Source: Galdieria partita (taxonomy: Eukaryota > Rhodophyta > Bangiophyceae > Galdieriales > Galdieriaceae). From it: a stretch of DNA of 64,000 nt. Shown in pieces: positions 20,759-35,156 of this stretch. The stretch spans positions 178,432 through 242,431 of the forward strand of contig BQMJ01000024.1 in the NCBI GenBank assembly GCA_025991245.1, given 5' to 3'. Under the pieces are notes generated by a model that worked only from the letters and a program-made list of their open reading frames with translations, was not told the origin of the DNA and ran no database searches. The translations under genes and the position numbers were made by a program. Each line of letters starts with the position of its first letter. Positions within the stretch are counted from its first letter, which is position 1.

Positions 20759-22286
20759 TTAAGAGGCGCGGTGTTTTCTTGCTCTCGAACTATCCAAACG
20801 AAAATAACTACGAAGGTTGAGAAACCAACTTTGCTGTGGACCCTCTGAAGCTTCCTTGTCTCTCTCGTCCTCTTGTTGAGCATGTTCTTCGCCAATATTA
20901 TATTTCCTTCTCAATCTTCCGGACATTGGTCTATGTAGTCCATCTGCTGAAGATTCTCTATCGGACTCGGGATGTCTTTCTTGAATAGACTGTACTCTTG
21001 GCGCAACTCGAACATTTTGCCTTTCTCCAGAAACAACATATGGGGTCCTTGTTTCTCCACTAGTGGCATCTTGATTCTCCTCCGAAGCCTCCGATGGTAC
21101 CGTTGTTTCCTTTCTTGAAGACACAATTTCCAACTGCCTATAAAAAACTCGTTCCAAGCTCGGTTCCGAAGATGCAAGTACTAAACGTAATGAGTCTTCA
21201 TCTCCCCAACCCAATGCAACGAGACTTTGAAGAATTACAGGATCAGGTTCCATAACTGCCTCACTATACAACTCACCAGTAGCAGAATTCAACAGGTCAT
21301 CAGAATCTACCTCGGGATACTTTGGAGGTTCATGTGAAAGAAACCACGGATGTCTCTTAATAGCCTCTACAGTTATTCGTTTCTCAGGTTCGACCGTCAA
21401 CATTGCTCTCAATAGACTCTGACACTCATCTGGAACCTCCGATGGCATATGATAGAGACCTGTTCGTACCTTGTTCAATAATCTTTGAATATTATCATCA
21501 TCAAATGGGAGTCTTCCAATAAGTAATGCATACAAAATAACACCACAGCTCCAAACATCGGACTTGAATCCGTTGTACATATCACCCATAACTATTTCTG
21601 GTGACGCATAATGTGGTGAACCACACGAAGTTTCCAAAAGGGAACCAGGAGGAATAAGTGACGCCATTCCAAAGTCGGCAATCTTTATATCGTTGTTCTT
21701 GTCTAAAAGTAGGTTTTCAGGCTTCAAGTCGCGGTGGCTATATATAGTTACAGACTTTAATAACTGTTACTTTGTTAGTACAAGTCATCAAGAACTCACC
21801 AAATAAGCCTTCTGTGACAATAATCTAAACCACTTATGATCTGCTGGAAAAAACGCAAAGCTTCTTCTGGTTCCAGTTTCCCTCGTTCCACTAAATAATC
21901 AAACAGCTCTCCACCTTCTGCATACTCTATAACTAGGAAAAGATGGCTACTAGTCTCAAATACATCGATGAGCCTTAAAACATGTGGGTGTTCTACCAAC
22001 TTCATAACCGCAATTTCACGCTGTACCTTTCTACGAAGATTGGGCTTCGAGTCTAGGAAATCTTTCCTTACAATTTTCACTGCAACTAGTTCGTTTTGTT
22101 CTGTATTGAACGCCAACTTTACTTTCCCTACGATTCTAAGTAGAAAGTGCCACCACTTTGAAAAGTTTACTTACCCGTTGAACCTGTACCCAAAGTTTTT
22201 CCAAGTATATAAGGGCCCACTCGTGGCTTACTTTCGTTGAATTCGTTTAGTAACTCTGTAGGTGCGGTATCTACTTGTGCCGACAT
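20759..22286 (-). CDS. CAMK-group serine/threonine kinase, BRSK/SAD-AMPK-related type
   Basis: Exons 22175-22286, 21800-22127 and 20759-21737 give 472 residues. Kinase landmarks: glycine loop LGTGSTGKV, ATP lysine in VAVKIV, HRDLKPEN formed across the second intron, and DFG in IADFGMAS. The activation loop LLETSCGSPHYASPEIV has the Thr that LKB1-type kinases phosphorylate. After DVWSCGVILYALLIGRLPFDDDN comes the SAD/BRSK-like HMPSEVPDECQSLLRAML. A UBA-like stretch follows (QSLVALGWGDEDSLRLVL). The tail is charged and ends at SWFLNLRSYFRLDSS; in BRSK-type kinases SWFxNF opens a C-terminal KA1-like domain, which is missing here. It faces away from the MRE11 gene's 3' end by 93 bp. Confidence 0.9.
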
Positions 22287-22379
22287 ATTTCCAAAGACAC
22301 ACTTTACCCGATCTTCCTTTTGTAAAGGCAAATTTTGATTGAAGAAAGAAATGGACTCAAAGGCATTTATATTACGTCA

Positions 22380-24521
22380 CTAATCAGAGTCATCTTCATC
22401 AAAGTCATATTTTGACGTTCGTTCCATTCCTTGATATAAAGTAGCGATTCTTGAAGACTTTCTAGTATTTGTAACTGGTCTTTTGTTCTTCGAAAAAGTC
22501 GCAGTGCTTTCTTCTTGAGATTCTGTTTTGTTGAGCGTTTCTTCTTTTCTTTTCTTCACATTATTTGTTCTTTTTCTTTTGGAATTCACAGAAGCACTTG
22601 GCTTTGTAGCTTGTTTCGATACAACCATCTCTTTGGCACTACCTTTGCTATCTTCTTCTTCAGAGTCGTCTATAAACATGCGAACGAATGATGCACCAGA
22701 GATGTTGGAAGCGTTTTCTTTTTCTGGATTGATCGTTGGAGACTGTTTCTGTTCATCAGGATGAAGATTGCTTCTATCCATTCCCATTATATCATGTTCA
22801 TCACTTCCATCCTGCAGCAATTCTCGACAGACTGATTGGATATCTTCATCGTTCAAGTCCTTCAAATATTCTTTCTTTGCAAGAATGGCCTTCTATTCAT
22901 TATTTCAGAACAACTAGCACAACTTGTATTTCCATTGAATACCTTGACTTTGGCTAAATAGCTCTCAACGAAATCCGGGATTGCTGAAGTCTCCGACTTG
23001 AAAACAAACTGTTCCAGTGCTGAGTTGAGGTCAGCTACGGGTAATATACTTAGACTGGAGTTGGTATCCAGAGTCTTCTGTATGAGTCCCAACACACTCA
23101 ACTCATCTAAAGTGTCTCGTTTGTATTGTAACGATTCCAAAGATGCATTGCCACCAACATCTTTATGTTTCCGATTGCTTTTTCGTTGAAATTTCAAAAT
23201 TTCAGAACTATTAGCAATTTTTCCAACAAAATGTTGTCCAAATCGTTGAGGACTGATACTTGTGTGAAGATTGGTATATTCTACACGTAATCTCACAAGA
23301 GGTTGCTTTAATCTGGGGTCGATAATCATATCATCCTCCAAATCTTTTAAAGTATAATAGAAATCTGCTTCTGTATTGGTCAACAACTTATCCACATACT
23401 TGACAAGAAAGTCTTCAATTTGATCCTTGTTAGCATTTTCAAGGCTTTTTTCTTCTTCCAATCGAATATGTTTCATTACAAACGGACGAACTGTTTTGAG
23501 TCGAATAGGAGTCCATTTGAATTGTTGTCGAAATATTTCCAGAATGGCTACATGTTTAGGAACTGCTTCTCCTTCAATAAGCGATGTTGCAATCTATTCA
23601 TGAAACAGTCTTTAGTGAGCCTATAGAACTCATGCAGACAATCGATATTCAATACATACACTTGAACCTGGTTGAGTTATACAGGGATTGGAACCCTGCA
23701 GTTCAATCTTACATTCATGTTCGTGGCCCCAAACAACCAAGTCGAGAAAAGAAGGAAACAATTCCTCAAATGCAATATGGCTTCCTCCTTTCTGACCTCT
23801 ATTTTGATGGAATACAAACATATGAAACCAATTGGAAAGATCAGATACTTGAGGTCTGAGCCAAGTAACTTTGCCTTCATCATGCCATGTAGCATAAAGT
23901 CTTTCATCTCTAATATTTCCTAAACCATACAAAGCTAGTTTGGTAACTCCTTTCTGTATTAAAAGAGGACAAAGTTGGATCGACTGAGCATCTTTCACCT
24001 ACATGATAACTTTTAAAAGACAGGTTGCTTTCCAATTCACCTACCTTGCCAAAGTAATTGATCAAGTTTGCAAGTTGAAGAATATCCAGAGCAGAAAACT
24101 GCTCTCCTGAACAGCCTATTGGATCATCATGATTACCATGAATAGTAAATATGGGTAGCGAAACACTATGATAAGGATCTAAAAAGTTCACAGGATAAGG
24201 TGAGTCCAAAACCTCTGCTGCCACTGACAGAAAATCAAGTGCTACTGGTTTTTCACCCAAACAATAGTCACGCAATATTCTCATTGTTCTTACTAGACAA
24301 GACCTGGAAGGTTTATTTTCATGAAATAAATCTCCACCCAATAACACCATATCTACTTGGTGACGTCTTGCTAACAAAAGAATCTCTTCAAAAGTATGAA
24401 AACTATCGTCACCTCTTATAGGGTGTCTTTCACAATATCCCAAATGAATATCAGTGGCAACCAATACTTTTAAGACATTTTCAGGAACAAAGTCTGCATC
24501 TGTGTCTTCCAAAACACTCAT
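22380..24521 (-). CDS. MRE11: MRE11 double-strand break repair nuclease
   Basis: Exons 24045-24521, 23660-23998, 22943-23593 and 22380-22892 encode 659 residues. Phosphoesterase motifs in order: DIHLG, GGDLFHENKPSR, GNHDDP, and WGHEHE; these hold the two Mn ions for exo- and endonuclease activity. QPGSSIATSLIEGEAVPKHV is formed across the second intron and is the classic MRE11 cap signature. The region after 520 is acidic and basic low complexity (KRKRTNNVKKRKEE) and ends DFDEDDSD, as in eukaryotic MRE11 tails that bind DNA. Reading through the last intron (22893-22942, GTATTC..AATAG) would stop the frame early. It acts with RAD50 and NBS1 in nuclear DNA repair and telomere upkeep. Confidence 0.95.
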
Positions 24522-24717
24522 TTACAGAAATCAAAAAGGCGCACTTTTTCAACAACACAAAAAGAAAAGTATTCGAGAATATTTTGTATTCGATATCAAT
24601 CGCAAAATATTTCAACGCTTCAAGAAAGAGACGCTGTTTATTTCTATGGAATATTTCAAGGCACAAGTATGATAGGGTTGGAATATGTCCTTTTTTAAAT
24701 ACCACGTTTTACATATT

Positions 24718-24942
24718 TCACTGAAACTAGACGAAAGGTCAGAGACTGGTAAAGGGAAAACCTCGTTTTTGTATTCTAACCTTTTCAAACCCAATGTATT
24801 TGGCTTGCTCACGGAAACATCTTCTACAAAGATTTAAACCGTACTTTCTTATAAGTCCAGATCTGGCAGAACAAACTCGACACTGACGACTTCCTTTTCC
24901 ATAATTTCGCGGATGGCTATACCAAATATTCGAGTGACCCAT
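24718..24942 (-). CDS. RPS29: 40S ribosomal protein S29 (uS14) with a 9-nt last exon
   Basis: Exons 24781-24942 and 24718-24726 encode exactly 56 residues, the standard S29 length. Zinc ligands are in CRVC and CRRC, around [12 protein letters not shown]. Without splicing the frame would run on to 67 residues with an unrelated tail. With the 54-nt intron (GTTAGA donor, GTCTAG acceptor) the protein ends IGFEKFQ, matching the family's IGFxKxx ending. The last exon holds only Phe, Gln and stop. The gene is divergent from the EF-G2 gene with 68 bp between ATGs. Confidence 0.93.
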
Positions 24943-25010
24943 GTTCTCTTCAAATAGCTTTCACAGAAAGAATACTAAACTACCGACGTCGATCACACCC
25001 CCCAAATGAA

Positions 25011-27543
25011 ATGCAAACTATAGTCTCAATTGCAAATAAAAGTTGGATGAATAGAACGAGTCTGGTTACTTTGTTATTCAAAGTAGTAGGAAAGACAAGA
25101 AGCTCTTGTTGTAGAGACCATAGATTGAAAAGACATGGAGCATTGTTTGCGAGTTCTTCTATGCAACAAGAGAATAGAATAGCTCAAGATGACTTGACAG
25201 TGCTTGCCCATGGCAACAAGGTGCGCAACATTGGAATCATTGCTCACGTAGATGCAGGCAAAACAACAACTACGGAAAGGATGCTCTTCTATTCAGGAAA
25301 AATTTCCACTATTGGAGGCAAGTTTGCTTTGACCTTTGGTTACTAATAGCAACTGACAGTTTTCAATAGATGTGGACCATGGAGACACTGTCATGGATTA
25401 CTTGCAAGAAGAACGAGAAAGAGGAATAACTATCAATGCTGCAGCAATTAGTTTTCAGTGGAAAGGTTATTTCATTAATCTGATCGATACTCCTGGACAT
25501 GTGGATTTCACTATGGAAGTTGAACGCTCTCTTCGGGTATTGGATGGTGCTATAATTTTATTAGATGCAGTTGCCGGTGTTCAGGCTCAGACCGAAAATG
25601 TTTGGAAGCAAACTATTCGTTATCAGTTACCAGTTGTTGTATTTGTAAATAAGATGGACCGCATGGGTGCCAATTTCTTGAAAGCTTCTCAAAGCTTGAA
25701 GAAACTTGAAGCAACTCCTTTGCACTTGCAGGTTCCAATTGTTTTGAATAACGAGTTTCATGGTTTAGTTGATCTTGTTCGGATGCATGCAATTACTTAT
25801 CAAGATGAGTTGGGAAAGGAACCTTTTTCCGTTCCTTGGATTACATGGAAACAAACTATTGAAAATCATACCAATGAATTAAAACAACTACAGGAGCAAG
25901 TAACAAAGGAAAGAAAGTCCTTGTTGGAAACATTAGCTGACCATGACGATATATTCATGGATGTTTATCTGAAGCATCTTGAACAACCTAATAAGAACAT
26001 TCTGTCAGAGGAATCTATCCAAGAAGCCATACGTAGAGTTACTTTGCAACGCAAGTTGGTACCTGTTTTGTGTGGAGCTTCTTTAAGAAATCGAGGCGTA
26101 CAATGTCTTTTAGATGCAGTAGTATCCTATCTTCCTTCTCCTATAGAGAGACCTGCTGTAATTGGCATCGATCAACAAGGAAAGAAGGTTGAAAGAGCTT
26201 GTTCTCAAAATGATCCTTTTCTTGCTTTAGCGTTCAAAGTGACTTTTGACTTGCATAGAGGGCCGCTTGTGTTCTTAAGAGTCTTTTCAGGTAGAAAGCG
26301 AGCTAAAACAGTTGTTAAGAATGTAAATCAACAGCAGAAAGAAATCCCAAGTAGTTATCTTTTGATATCTGCAGATGATGTTTCCATTCAAGTTCCAGAA
26401 ATTGTTGCAGGTGGAGTATATGCTGCAGTTGGACTGAAAGAGACTGCTAGTGGAGATACACTAGTCGACATTCATGATGAAAATGCCTTATTACTACAAG
26501 GTCTCCATATTCCTTCACCAGTTTTCTATGTTTCTGTTGATGCAGAGTCAACCCGGCATGAAAGAGCGTTACAAGAAGCATTGAAGATACTAACTAGAGA
26601 GGATCCCTCTTTGACTTTAAGATTGGATGAGAATACTGGTCAAACTGTGCTTGGTGGTCTTGGTGAACTTCATTTGGAAATTGTCAAACACCGACTAACA
26701 AGAGAATTCAAAGTTCCTGCAGTAATTGGTCCTCCAAAGGTAGCATTTAGAGAGACAATCACAGGAAGTGTCGCACATTCATGTATATATGATAAACATT
26801 TTGGAGGTCAACACTTATATGCAGAGATATGTCTTCGTATGGAGCCATCAGAAAGAGGTCAAGGCAATAGATTTTCTATTGGAAGTCAATTGAGAAAGCA
26901 ACTTTTATTGGAAGGCTCTTTGAAAGAACACCAAATGGAACAAATACTACAACGCAGCAGTAAAAACAAAAATAATTCTTATAAACCAACCTCGTCACGT
27001 TCAGAACAATCAGTTTTGGAGGCAGTTTTGGAAGGTTTTGAAAATTCTCTTGCTAGAGGAGTCTTATCTGCCAAGCAAGTAGTAGACGTTCATGTAACTT
27101 TGTTAGATTTGAAGCCTCACTCATCCTTGGAAACAACGAATGCTCTTACCTCATTACGTGCTTGTGCCGTACATGCTATCCAAGAAACTTTATTTCAAGC
27201 AAAGCCTCGTTTATTGGAACCCATTATGCGAGTTGTGATTCATCTGCCTAGTAAATATGTTGGGACTGTTATTGCCGACCTTACTGGTAATATTAGACGA
27301 GGTTCTATAGTTTCTCTTACAAATGAAGAAAATTCACTCTATGAGAATTCAGAACACTTGAACAAAGTTATCGATGCTCGTGTTCCACTGAGAAGCCTTT
27401 TAGGTTACTCTACTGATATTCGTACGATAACTCAAGGAAATGCCTCTTTCACGATGGACTTGTTTGGTTATGACTTTCCTTCTAGTGAAGCAGAAATGCA
27501 AGTATTAAAAGAGGAAGGCTTTGGGAGTTCATTACAATCCTGA
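25011..27543 (+). CDS. GFM2: Mitochondrial elongation factor G2 (ribosome recycling GTPase)
   Basis: Exons 25011-25317 and 25370-27543 encode 826 residues. The presequence (about 55 residues, Arg/Lys/Ser-rich) suggests organelle import. GTPase motifs: [41 protein letters not shown]. The switch stretch [13 protein letters not shown] matches EF-G2 (GDVDDGDTVTDF) better than EF-G1 (which has HEV). EF-G2 splits ribosomes with recycling factor and does not translocate. The intron is GC-AG (GCAAGT donor at 25318); splicing restores the D of GDVDHGD, and reading through hits a stop. About 40 extra residues sit in domain IV (near 640-680, KNKNNSYKP). The short out-of-frame ATG at 25006 overlaps the start. 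Confidence 0.9.
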
Positions 27544-27585
27544 GCCAATGATCATCTGCTGCCATTCTTTCTCCGCGCAAAAGTC

Positions 27586-28371
27586 TCAACTACTCAACGG
27601 ATATGTTTCTTTATTCTTCGACTCCTGCAAAAGAAACTGAGATATGGAGTTTCCAATGGTTTGTGCAACTTCAACTGCAAGCTGAACTGTCGATAACCAG
27701 TCTTCTACGGAAAGTTTTCCATTATGCTGTATTTCACAAAGTTGCGCTGCATGTAAGGGCAATGAAACAGTTATGAGACCAACGGCATTCTCACTTTCTA
27801 TCCTATCAGGATCGACAAGATATTCGTGTTTCGTACTTACTGCAACAGTTGCACTTGAAACAAGTGAAAGTAATTCTATGGAGGCATCCGCCAATGCAAG
27901 TGATGTTGCCAGAGTCATTGCGGCCATTGCACTTCCATCGTCTTCCAATAAAACAACAAATAGATCTATTGAATTTTTCGGATACTTGTCCAGGATAACT
28001 ATGGGCTCAAAAACTCTGATTAATCGTATCGATAACAAACGCTCTTCTTCAGAAAATCCTCTACTTGGTATCTTTGCGCTTTCGCAAGAATAGTAACAAA
28101 ACGACGATTTAACAACTTCACAGGTAATTCTTCCACTCATGGCGTTTTCAACTCCTGCTCTTGCACGTATTGGAGGTCTTGGACCATAAACAGCCACGAT
28201 AACCTTTGTTTTACCCAATTCCACATAACCACTACCTGCAGCGTCTGCTATTGTTCCAGTATTCAATACGAGTGGCCTAGGAGCGTTATTGGGTCTTTCC
28301 CGTTTATATTTTGTTTCTAACCAATCAGTTGGTTCAAAAAAAGGTCCATAACGTTGTGATATTCTTTCCAT
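27586..28371 (-). CDS. Exosome core subunit MTR3/EXOSC6-like (RNase PH fold)
   Basis: A 261-residue single-exon protein of the RNase PH family. Seen: a signature strand RPLVLNTGTIADAAGSGYVELGKTKVI, then VAVYGPRPP, the helix EEERLLSIRLIRVFEPIVIL, and the second half DGSAMAAMTLATSLALADA. The absence of the catalytic phosphorolytic residues and the GSGYVELGKTK strand fit the inactive hexamer-ring subunits; MTR3 is the closest by motif, with RRP41 and RRP46 as alternatives. The exosome degrades and trims RNA from the 3' end in nucleus and cytoplasm. It converges with EF-G2, with 42 bp between stops. Confidence 0.82.
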   Translation of the reverse strand: MERISQRYGPFFEPTDWLETKYKRERPNNAPRPLVLNTGTIADAAGSGYVELGKTKVIVAVYGPRPPIRARAGVENAMSGRITCEVVKSSFCYYSCESAKIPSRGFSEEERLLSIRLIRVFEPIVILDKYPKNSIDLFVVLLEDDGSAMAAMTLATSLALADASIELLSLVSSATVAVSTKHEYLVDPDRIESENAVGLITVSLPLHAAQLCEIQHNGKLSVEDWLSTVQLAVEVAQTIGNSISQFLLQESKNKETYPLSS

Positions 28372-28474
28372 ATTTCTCGAATGTCCTTATAAGAAAAGAA
28401 GTCGTTTCCAAAATCGTCAATTTACTTCAATGCTTAATTTGTGAAGCTATCCTAAGCAAGCCGGTATTAGTATA

Positions 28475-29227
<753 letters not shown>

Positions 29228-29280
29228 TTATTTCTAAAACAAACACAATTGTAAAGAATTATTTAGAAAAGTTCACAACG

Positions 29281-30534
29281 ATGGCCACAGTATGTAATAG
29301 GAAAGAAATTGAAGCTTCAAAAGATGTTCATATTAAAGGAGACAATCCCAATTTTTTAGAAGATGCTGCTTCACCTCAACAAGGCGTGTGGAAAGAGAGA
29401 CCCTTAGAAGTTGGTTTGAAACTTCCTTGTCGTTGGCGAGACGGGACTTGGCAAGAGGCTGAAATTTTAGAAAGGAAGGAAGACAGTCTTTCTGGTGAAT
29501 TTTTATACTACGTGCATTATAGCGGTTTTAACAGGCGTTTGGATGAGTGGGTGAACAGTAGTCGAATAGATTGGAAAGCTATAGAAGAAGGACGAGTTCG
29601 ATGGAACAAAGGTAATTCGAACAAAAAGAAAAAGGATAAAAAGCGCAAAAGTTCCGAAGATACGGAAAACAAAAAGACGGAATCAGGAAAACTTGAGAAT
29701 ATAACAAAAGTGAAGAATGTAGATAGAATTGTATTGGGAAAGTATATTATGGAAACTTGGTACTACAGTCCTCTTCCTCCTGAATATCACAATTGCTCTA
29801 CTTTATGGGTATGTGAGTATACACTCAACTTTCTACGCTCAGAAGCTGCACTCAAGCGATATCAACAAAGACACAGCATTCGAATGCCCCCAGGTAGTGA
29901 AATTTATAGAAAGGATAATATTTCAGTATTTGAAATAGATGGAGCTGTACAGAAATTTTACTGCCAAAACTTGAGTTATTTGTCAAAGTTCTTTTTGGAT
30001 CATAAGACTCTTTACTATGATGTCGATCCTTTTTGGTTTTACGTTATGTGTGAAGTGGATGAATACGGCTGTCATATTGTGGGCTATTTTAGTAAGGAAA
30101 AAGAAAGTGAAGACAATTATAACGTTGCATGTATTCTAACATTTCCGGCCTATCAACGCAAAGGATATGGAAAATTCCTCATTTCATTTTCCTATGAGCT
30201 TTCCAAAATAGAACAAAAAGTAGGTAGTCCAGAGAAGCCTTTGAGTGACTTGGGTTTACTGAGTTACCGGAGTTACTGGAGTCAAGTTCTCGTAGATCTA
30301 CTAAAGAATGAAAAGCAGCCCATTTCGATTCAAGAGATAAGTGAAAGGACGATGATGAAAATGGAGGATATTATCTCGACCTTACAAGTATTGGGCCTGA
30401 TCCAATACTACGAAGGACAACATGTACTTGATCTTCGTCGAATTGATAATATCAAGTTTGGTAGTAAAGGATTACTATGTGACCCCTCTTGTATTAAGTG
30501 GAGACCTAAAGTAACTACCTTTGTAAATAAATAG
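29281..30534 (+). CDS. MYST-family histone acetyltransferase (Esa1/TIP60/MOF type)
   Basis: Single exon, 417 residues. Residues about 45-100 form a chromo barrel (LPCRWRDGTWQEAEIL, HYSGFNRRLDEWV), followed by a lysine-rich linker. The MYST core starts at ETWYYSPLP. Catalytic and cofactor elements: LSKFFLDHKTLYYDVDPF with the autoacetylated lysine, active-site Cys in NVACILTFP, acetyl-CoA loop QRKGYGKFL, and general-base Glu in SPEKPLSDLGLLSYRSYW. The usual C2HC finger is degraded: CEYT in place of CEFC (Cys178 kept, Thr181), then Tyr194 and His198 where His and Cys are expected. Start at the ATG at 29281, 59 bp from the divergent ARL1 ATG. Confidence 0.94.
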   Translation: MATVCNRKEIEASKDVHIKGDNPNFLEDAASPQQGVWKERPLEVGLKLPCRWRDGTWQEAEILERKEDSLSGEFLYYVHYSGFNRRLDEWVNSSRIDWKAIEEGRVRWNKGNSNKKKKDKKRKSSEDTENKKTESGKLENITKVKNVDRIVLGKYIMETWYYSPLPPEYHNCSTLWVCEYTLNFLRSEAALKRYQQRHSIRMPPGSEIYRKDNISVFEIDGAVQKFYCQNLSYLSKFFLDHKTLYYDVDPFWFYVMCEVDEYGCHIVGYFSKEKESEDNYNVACILTFPAYQRKGYGKFLISFSYELSKIEQKVGSPEKPLSDLGLLSYRSYWSQVLVDLLKNEKQPISIQEISERTMMKMEDIISTLQVLGLIQYYEGQHVLDLRRIDNIKFGSKGLLCDPSCIKWRPKVTTFVNK

Positions 30535-30548
30535 CCATAAAAATACAA

Positions 30549-31043
30549 CTATAACGATGTGGAATATTCCATATCGTTGTTAGACTTTTCACAAGTTACA
30601 CTCGGCTCCCATTTTCTTTTCTTTTGTTCTTCTATTTCCCCAGTTGTTTGTCTTGTCTCTTCTTTATCTCTCTTGCGTTTGCTCTTTCTCTTATGGGTTT
30701 TCTTTAAATACGACGGAATCCTCAAGGGTTGTTCTTGTTGTAACCACTCGGGCTCCTGCACCTCCATATCACTAGGTGGAAATGCTCTCCTTAACAATTT
30801 CTCGTCCAATGGAACTAGACAAGTATTATCTTCTTCATCTGGTCTCTGAGCAATTTCTACAAGGGAACCCATTGGACAGCTACAACACCATCAACTTTTT
30901 CCCTTCGATTCATATTAAGCTTACCGTGGCTTTGTCACATTTTTATCTCTTAGTTCTCCATCCAGATAGTCGTTTCGAAAAGTAACCGAAAGAGGACTAT
31001 TCCACAAGTCTGTGAGCATACAACTCCATAAGCTATCTTCCAT
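30549..31043 (-). CDS. Small nuclear-type basic protein, unknown
   Basis: Two exons (30925-31043 and 30549-30879) joined across a 45-nt intron with GTAAGC donor and TTGTAG acceptor give 149 residues in one frame. The first half is acidic and neutral (LDGELRDKNV, then LVPLDEKLLRRAFPPSD). A strongly basic stretch THKRKSKRKRDKEE follows, resembling a nuclear localisation signal. I do not recognise it with certainty; the layout (short LVxIAxxPxxxD box, then basic K-rich tail) faintly recalls Mediator subunit 19. Its ATG is 41 bp from the divergent PEX11 ATG and its stop is 14 bp from the MYST stop. Confidence 0.6.
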
Positions 31044-31084
31044 TTCGTTGTGTCCAAACGAAAATTGAGTCGCTTTGATTGGAG

Positions 31085-31774
31085 ATGGAAACTTGGTCGG
31101 TGTTATTAGCAGATGTAGACAAGAGGGATAAGATCTATAGAACGATTCAGTATCTTTGTAAGTTATGGTGTGCTTTTCCTTATGGGAACTCGGAAAAGAA
31201 GTTGGGTGCACGCAAGTTGGCAAAGGTTCTTTCTTCTGCCAGACAGGTTCTACGTCTTGGCAAATCCATCCAAGTGTGGAACAAAATTCGTAGTCAACCA
31301 AAAATGCTAGATCCAATTTCCTTCTCTTTAGTTAGGTTGAGTGACTTTTCCTTTTTGTTTTATTTTTTGTACGATAATATTGCGTGGTTATATCGTTCTG
31401 GGTTGGTTGTTGGAAAGGAAACAGGTCCTCGACGAAAAGCCACCGAATTTTACTTGAGTGGTGCAGCTTTCAATCTCTTAGAAAAGGCAAGACAGCTTTG
31501 GAAAATTGCTTACGTAGAACGTAAACATTCCTTTGGACAACAAGACAGTCAGAACGAAATGGAAGAACAGCATCTCCCAGCCTATGATAAAATATGGAAA
31601 AAACAAATGTTAATAACAGTATTGATATGTATTCGACTGATTCTGGATATTATTGTGGCATTTAATATTCTTCGAGATGACTCCAAAGATACAATCTTTA
31701 ATGGCGTTTGTGGTTCCTTATCTTCCATCATTGCTTTCTATTTATCATGGCCAGTGAAGAGCAGCATTCCATAA
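31085..31774 (+). CDS. PEX11: Peroxisomal membrane protein PEX11
   Basis: Single exon, 229 residues. PEX11 promotes peroxisome elongation and division. Seen: the amphipathic N-terminal part RDKIYRTIQYLCKLW, the conserved SSARQVLRLGKSIQVW, the membrane-near FLFYFLYDNIAWLYRSGL, and a C-terminal hydrophobic helix (ITVLICIRLILDIIVAFNIL). The family usually ends just after such a helix, as here. Start at ATG 31085 because the codon upstream in frame is TTG. The stop is only 16 bp before the ATG of the DnaG primase gene on the same strand. Confidence 0.93.
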   Translation: METWSVLLADVDKRDKIYRTIQYLCKLWCAFPYGNSEKKLGARKLAKVLSSARQVLRLGKSIQVWNKIRSQPKMLDPISFSLVRLSDFSFLFYFLYDNIAWLYRSGLVVGKETGPRRKATEFYLSGAAFNLLEKARQLWKIAYVERKHSFGQQDSQNEMEEQHLPAYDKIWKKQMLITVLICIRLILDIIVAFNILRDDSKDTIFNGVCGSLSSIIAFYLSWPVKSSIP

Positions 31775-31790
31775 AGACTCGTAGAAATTG

Positions 31791-34654
<2,864 letters not shown>

Positions 34655-35156
34655 AGAACTTCTTTCTATTTCTGCTAATATTTTCTTCCTTTGATAGACA
34701 AGTAACTATGTAATCTAGAAAAGACCTCTTCATTATCGTCTTCTTGAAACAAGTTGTGTCCTCTAAAAGATATCCTCTAGTCACACAATTTGTATTTTAA
34801 CAACCAGCAACACTTGAAAACCGTGTAGAGTTGGTTCTTTTGCTTTAACTATGCACAGCATTATATTGAATAATAAAGAACTTTTGATACTTGCAAAGAA
34901 AGAATCAAAAGTTTGAACATAAATGAATAAAACAGAATGGTTAAAAGGTGCAAAAGATCAACTCAAGTTTTTGTTCTCAACTTTCCTTATTTGTTTTGAA
35001 ACAAATAGTTGATAAAGCAAAATTTTAGTTTTTCTAGAAAATTTCGGCTCTCACAAAGCTTATGAACTTGTAAAAGAGAACGTCTTGAGAAACAAACAGC
35101 TAAGGAATATAGAAGTGTGGGAATTTTCTTGTATTCATACTTTGCCTTTTCACGCC
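34655..35156. other. Intergenic region between L40 and p24 genes
   Basis: About 500 bp, AT-rich, between two plus-strand genes. It should hold the L40 3' end and the p24 promoter. No gene, repeat or structured RNA is evident to me. Confidence 0.6.

Noticed and set aside
24739-24942. Unspliced S29 frame of 67 codons
   Set aside because: The tail is unlike any S29; the spliced form gives the exact family length and ending.
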